From Flavobacteriaceae bacterium PRS1 (GTDB lineage: Bacteria; Bacteroidota; Bacteroidia; Flavobacteriales; Flavobacteriaceae): a stretch of DNA of 43,049 nt. The notes under the pieces are model-generated. The model had not been told where the DNA came from. It worked only from the letters and a program-made list of their open reading frames with translations, and did no database searches. Positions 41,116-43,049 of the stretch are shown one piece after another. The position numbers were made by a program, and so were the translations under genes. Within the stretch, counting starts at the first letter, position 1; every line of letters starts with the position of its first letter. The stretch covers positions 1 to 43,049 of the forward strand of contig RDRZ01000019.1 in the NCBI GenBank assembly GCA_003709165.1. Direction: 5' to 3'.

Positions 41116-41796
41116 CTAAGGTGTAGAATTAGAAACCTGCAGCATTTTACCATTGTAATATTTATTTCCTGTTAAAGCGAATTCGCAAATATACTCTGAC
41201 ATTTCTTTAGCTGTTGTTTTTGCTTTATAATCGGGAAATACCTGTGCTAACATTTCGGTTTGTACTGCACCCAGTGCCAACACATTAAATGATGGCCCAG
41301 AGTCTTTATATTCTTCGGCTAACAATTCGGTTAGTGTAATTACTGCACCTTTACTAGAGCTATAAGCAGCAAGCCCAGGGAATTTTACACTGCCTTGCAC
41401 GCCGCCAATAGAGCTTATGCTAACTACATGACTATCCTTTTTCATATACGGCAAAACAATTCGTGTCATTTCGGCAAGTCCGAAAACATTTGTTTTATAC
41501 AAGATTTCAAAATCTTCCAGAGTTGTTTCGGCAAAAGGTTTGTTTATCAAAACACCAGCGTTATTAATTAAAATATCGACTTGTTTCCATTCAGAAGAAA
41601 TAAATGTCTTAACTTTTTTGTAATCTTCAAGTTGGCATAAATCGAATGAAAATGAAGTGACATTATCTAATTTTAACTCCTTCACAGGTTTTTCGTTTCT
41701 GGATAATGCCAAAATAGTATGCCCCGCTTGGGCAAAATGTTTAACCATTTCCAAACCTATGCCTCTACTGGTTCCTGTTATGATGATGTTTTTCAT
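41116..41796 (-). CDS. Short-chain dehydrogenase/reductase (SDR)
   Basis: A classical NAD(P)-dependent SDR of 226 residues; the substrate is unknown. The cofactor motif is TGTSRGIG (about 7-14), the NNAG motif is INNAGVL (about 77-83), the catalytic Ser lies in SISSIGG (about 127) and the active-site pair is YSSSKGA (Tyr about 145, Lys about 149). Arg in SRGIG together with SRNEK after the second strand favours NADP(H). The gene lies 6 nt after the M48 gene on the same strand, so it may be co-transcribed. It ends 13 nt from the convergent PLP enzyme gene. Confidence 0.94.
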   Translation of the reverse strand: MKNIIITGTSRGIGLEMVKHFAQAGHTILALSRNEKPVKELKLDNVTSFSFDLCQLEDYKKVKTFISSEWKQVDILINNAGVLINKPFAETTLEDFEILYKTNVFGLAEMTRIVLPYMKKDSHVVSISSIGGVQGSVKFPGLAAYSSSKGAVITLTELLAEEYKDSGPSFNVLALGAVQTEMLAQVFPDYKAKTTAKEMSEYICEFALTGNKYYNGKMLQVSNSTP

Positions 41797-41802
41797 TTGG
41801 CT

Positions 41803-42888
41803 TTAATTTTGAAGTTTATTAAATAATTTTTCTAATTTATTGTTTGTTTCAGAATCATATTCCAAATTTTCAATTTTAGATTTAATATAATCAATCCTTT
41901 CATTTAATAAAGGGTGACTGTATATATATTTAAATTCTTTATACATATTAGTTTTAGTTTCATCTTTTAAAATCTGAAATAATTCTTGCATCCCTTTTGG
42001 ATTAATTCCATTATTTATAAGCATTTCTATACCTTCTTCATCGGCCTGTCTTTCTAAAATTCTCGAAAAACTCATTTGCTTAAACATGTGCGCATTTTCA
42101 ATTAAAATTGTTGAAATTCCATTAATATCTCCAAATAAAATGGATATAAACAAATACCCCGATAGGTTTCTGCTCACATTTTTCAATGCATGTCGCTTTT
42201 TTATATGGGCAACTTCATGCCCCAATAAGGCTGCTAATTGTGATGCATTTGTAAGCTCATCCAGCAAGCCCTAAAATATTACTATTTTCCCTCCTGGCAT
42301 TGCAAAAGCATTAAGCTCATCGATTTTGGCAACATAAACTTCTATTGGATATTCTGAATCTAACGTTAATTGATTTGTAAATTCTTGTAATACTGCTGAA
42401 CGTTCATCGTCGATATTGAGTTCGGGTTTTAAAGGGTCAAAAATATAGTTTCCAAACGCTATAACATAAGTGCTGTCAATATTCTCGGCGAATTTTTCAG
42501 CAACATTGGGGATTACATAAAAATACATTAGTCCAGAAAAAGTAACAATAGCCAACATTAACATTGCTACTGATTTTGCCCCAAATTTATGCAAGAAACT
42601 ATCTGTTTTATTGCATAGTTTTTTTTGCTCTTGGAATTTTTCTATTTCAATTAAAATATCGTCGCCTTGATATTCTATATACTGAAAAGGATAATTGCCA
42701 TAACTAAAACTTTTAATTTTTTGCGTATAAACCTGTGAAGATTTAATATGCTCTATTTCCCATTTAATAATGTTTGAAAAATCCTCTTCTTTTATAGAAA
42801 CATTCCAATAATTTGGAAAGATAGTGAGTAAGGCATCAAATGGTTTTGAAGATTTTCCATCAAAATATTTAACTGGAAATGTTTTCAT
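41803..42888 (-). pseudogene. M48-family metallopeptidase interrupted by an in-frame TAG
   Basis: Read on the minus strand from the ATG at 42888, the gene codes for 205 residues ending AFAMPGGKIVIF, meets TAG at 42273-42271, and continues in the same frame as GLLDELTNASQLAALLGHEV for about 155 more residues. M48 proteins read AFALPGG, then IVVF, one residue (often Thr), GL: the stop sits at that single residue. A membrane span lies at about 107-128. The zinc site HEVAHIKKRHA follows the stop (about 224-234), and the third-ligand region is ILERQADEEG. The amber codon separates the active site from the anchor, so the gene is broken unless read through. A single-base change (for example from AAG, CAG or TCG) or a sequencing error would explain it. 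Confidence 0.9.
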
Positions 42889-43049
42889 TATAAAATATCG
42901 ATATCAAAAAAATCTAAGTAATCATCTCCTGCTGCATCGCCATAATCATCTAATTCGGCTTGTTTAATTTTATCCTCATTAAATTCTCCTTCAATTACAA
43001 TATTAGTAATAAAAAAATGTAATGTTCGTGTAGTTACCCAAGGAGAAGC
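42888..43049 (-). CDS. Probable YjgN/DUF898-family protein, C-terminal part (runs off the right edge)
   Basis: An open frame enters from the right edge and codes for 53 residues (ASPWVTTRTLHFFITNIVIE and onward) with a TAA that overlaps the ATG of the M48 gene (TAATG). The PW...R.L.FF.....IEG pattern and the acidic tail (DDYGDAAGDDYLDFFDIDIL) resemble the last domain of membrane proteins of the YjgN/DUF898 family, which often precede an M48 peptidase in flavobacteria. Only the end is visible, so the family call is moderate. Confidence 0.55.
   Translation of the reverse strand, partial: ASPWVTTRTLHFFITNIVIEGEFNEDKIKQAELDDYGDAAGDDYLDFFDIDIL

Noticed and set aside
42268-42276. A changed genetic code, given in-frame TAG (M48 gene) and TGA (MtfA-like gene)
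   Set aside because: TAA, TAG and TGA all end intact genes here (for example TAG for ubiE and manC, TGA for the Mla permease), so the standard code holds. The two stops are local defects or errors.

Overview
The window is core chromosome of a low-GC member of the Bacteroidota, almost certainly Flavobacteriaceae. The evidence is the -7 promoter element TAnnTTTG upstream of several genes, a near absence of Shine-Dalgarno sequences, PorT and TamL-type outer-membrane proteins, a short primary sigma factor without region 1.1, flavobacterial forms of AccD, FtsZ and MraY, and the gene order of the division cluster. I cannot name a genus. There is no rRNA, CRISPR array, insertion sequence, prophage or recognisable defence island; the unusual material is in repeats, gene junctions and broken genes.

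Layout. Positions 1-1576 (minus): the Trk potassium system, with trkH cut short at the left edge and trkA intact. 1679-3140 (plus): the menaquinone methyltransferase (ubiE/menG) and porT. 3304-4035 (minus): a TrmH/SpoU RNA methyltransferase. 4159-8910 (plus): tamL, class II aldolase fbaA and accD, closed by a terminator shared with a convergent lipoprotein gene (8973-9821). 10353-15169 (plus): rpsO, pnp, rpoD and rpe, separated by terminators and leaders. 15166-15912 (minus): an MtfA-like peptidase, then a repeat-rich spacer and tRNA-Arg(TCG).

16482-33401 (minus) is one long division and cell-wall (dcw) cluster. Its transcription order is mraZ, rsmH, ftsL, ftsI, murE, mraY, murD, ftsW, a four-helix-bundle gene, murG, murC, ftsQ, ftsA, ftsZ, then yqeY. 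It makes UDP-MurNAc-peptide (MurC, MurD, MurE with the meso-DAP motif DNPR), lipid I and II (MraY, MurG), and the septal machine (FtsL, FtsI, FtsW, FtsQ, FtsA, FtsZ). MraZ heads it behind three 10-bp repeats that look like its own operator. murF, ddl and murB are absent here.

33667-36743 (plus): an alpha/beta hydrolase, the ribosome-assembly GTPase engB, and the MlaE/MlaF lipid transporter pair. 36871-38729 (minus): a mannose-1-phosphate guanylyltransferase and a SprT-like protein. 38820-41102 (plus): a two-gene unit of an MFS transporter and a DSD1/D-threonine-aldolase-like PLP enzyme. 41116-43049 (minus): an SDR oxidoreductase, an M48 metallopeptidase split by an in-frame TAG, and the end of a probable YjgN/DUF898 gene.

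The best leads are these. (1) A four-helix-bundle ORF sits inside the dcw cluster, and a 65-bp tail of a second copy (61/65 identical) lies just before murD. At both sites the tail of the element supplies the GTG start codon of the next mur gene. (2) A dispersed palindrome, CCCGATAGCTATCGGG, is translated within the N-terminus of MurC. (3) The left edge of the window is a 31-bp exact inverted copy of the start of ubiE that truncates trkH, which suggests a fold-back chimera or an inversion. (4) In-frame stop codons interrupt the M48 peptidase and the apparent N-terminal membrane anchor of the MtfA-like protein.
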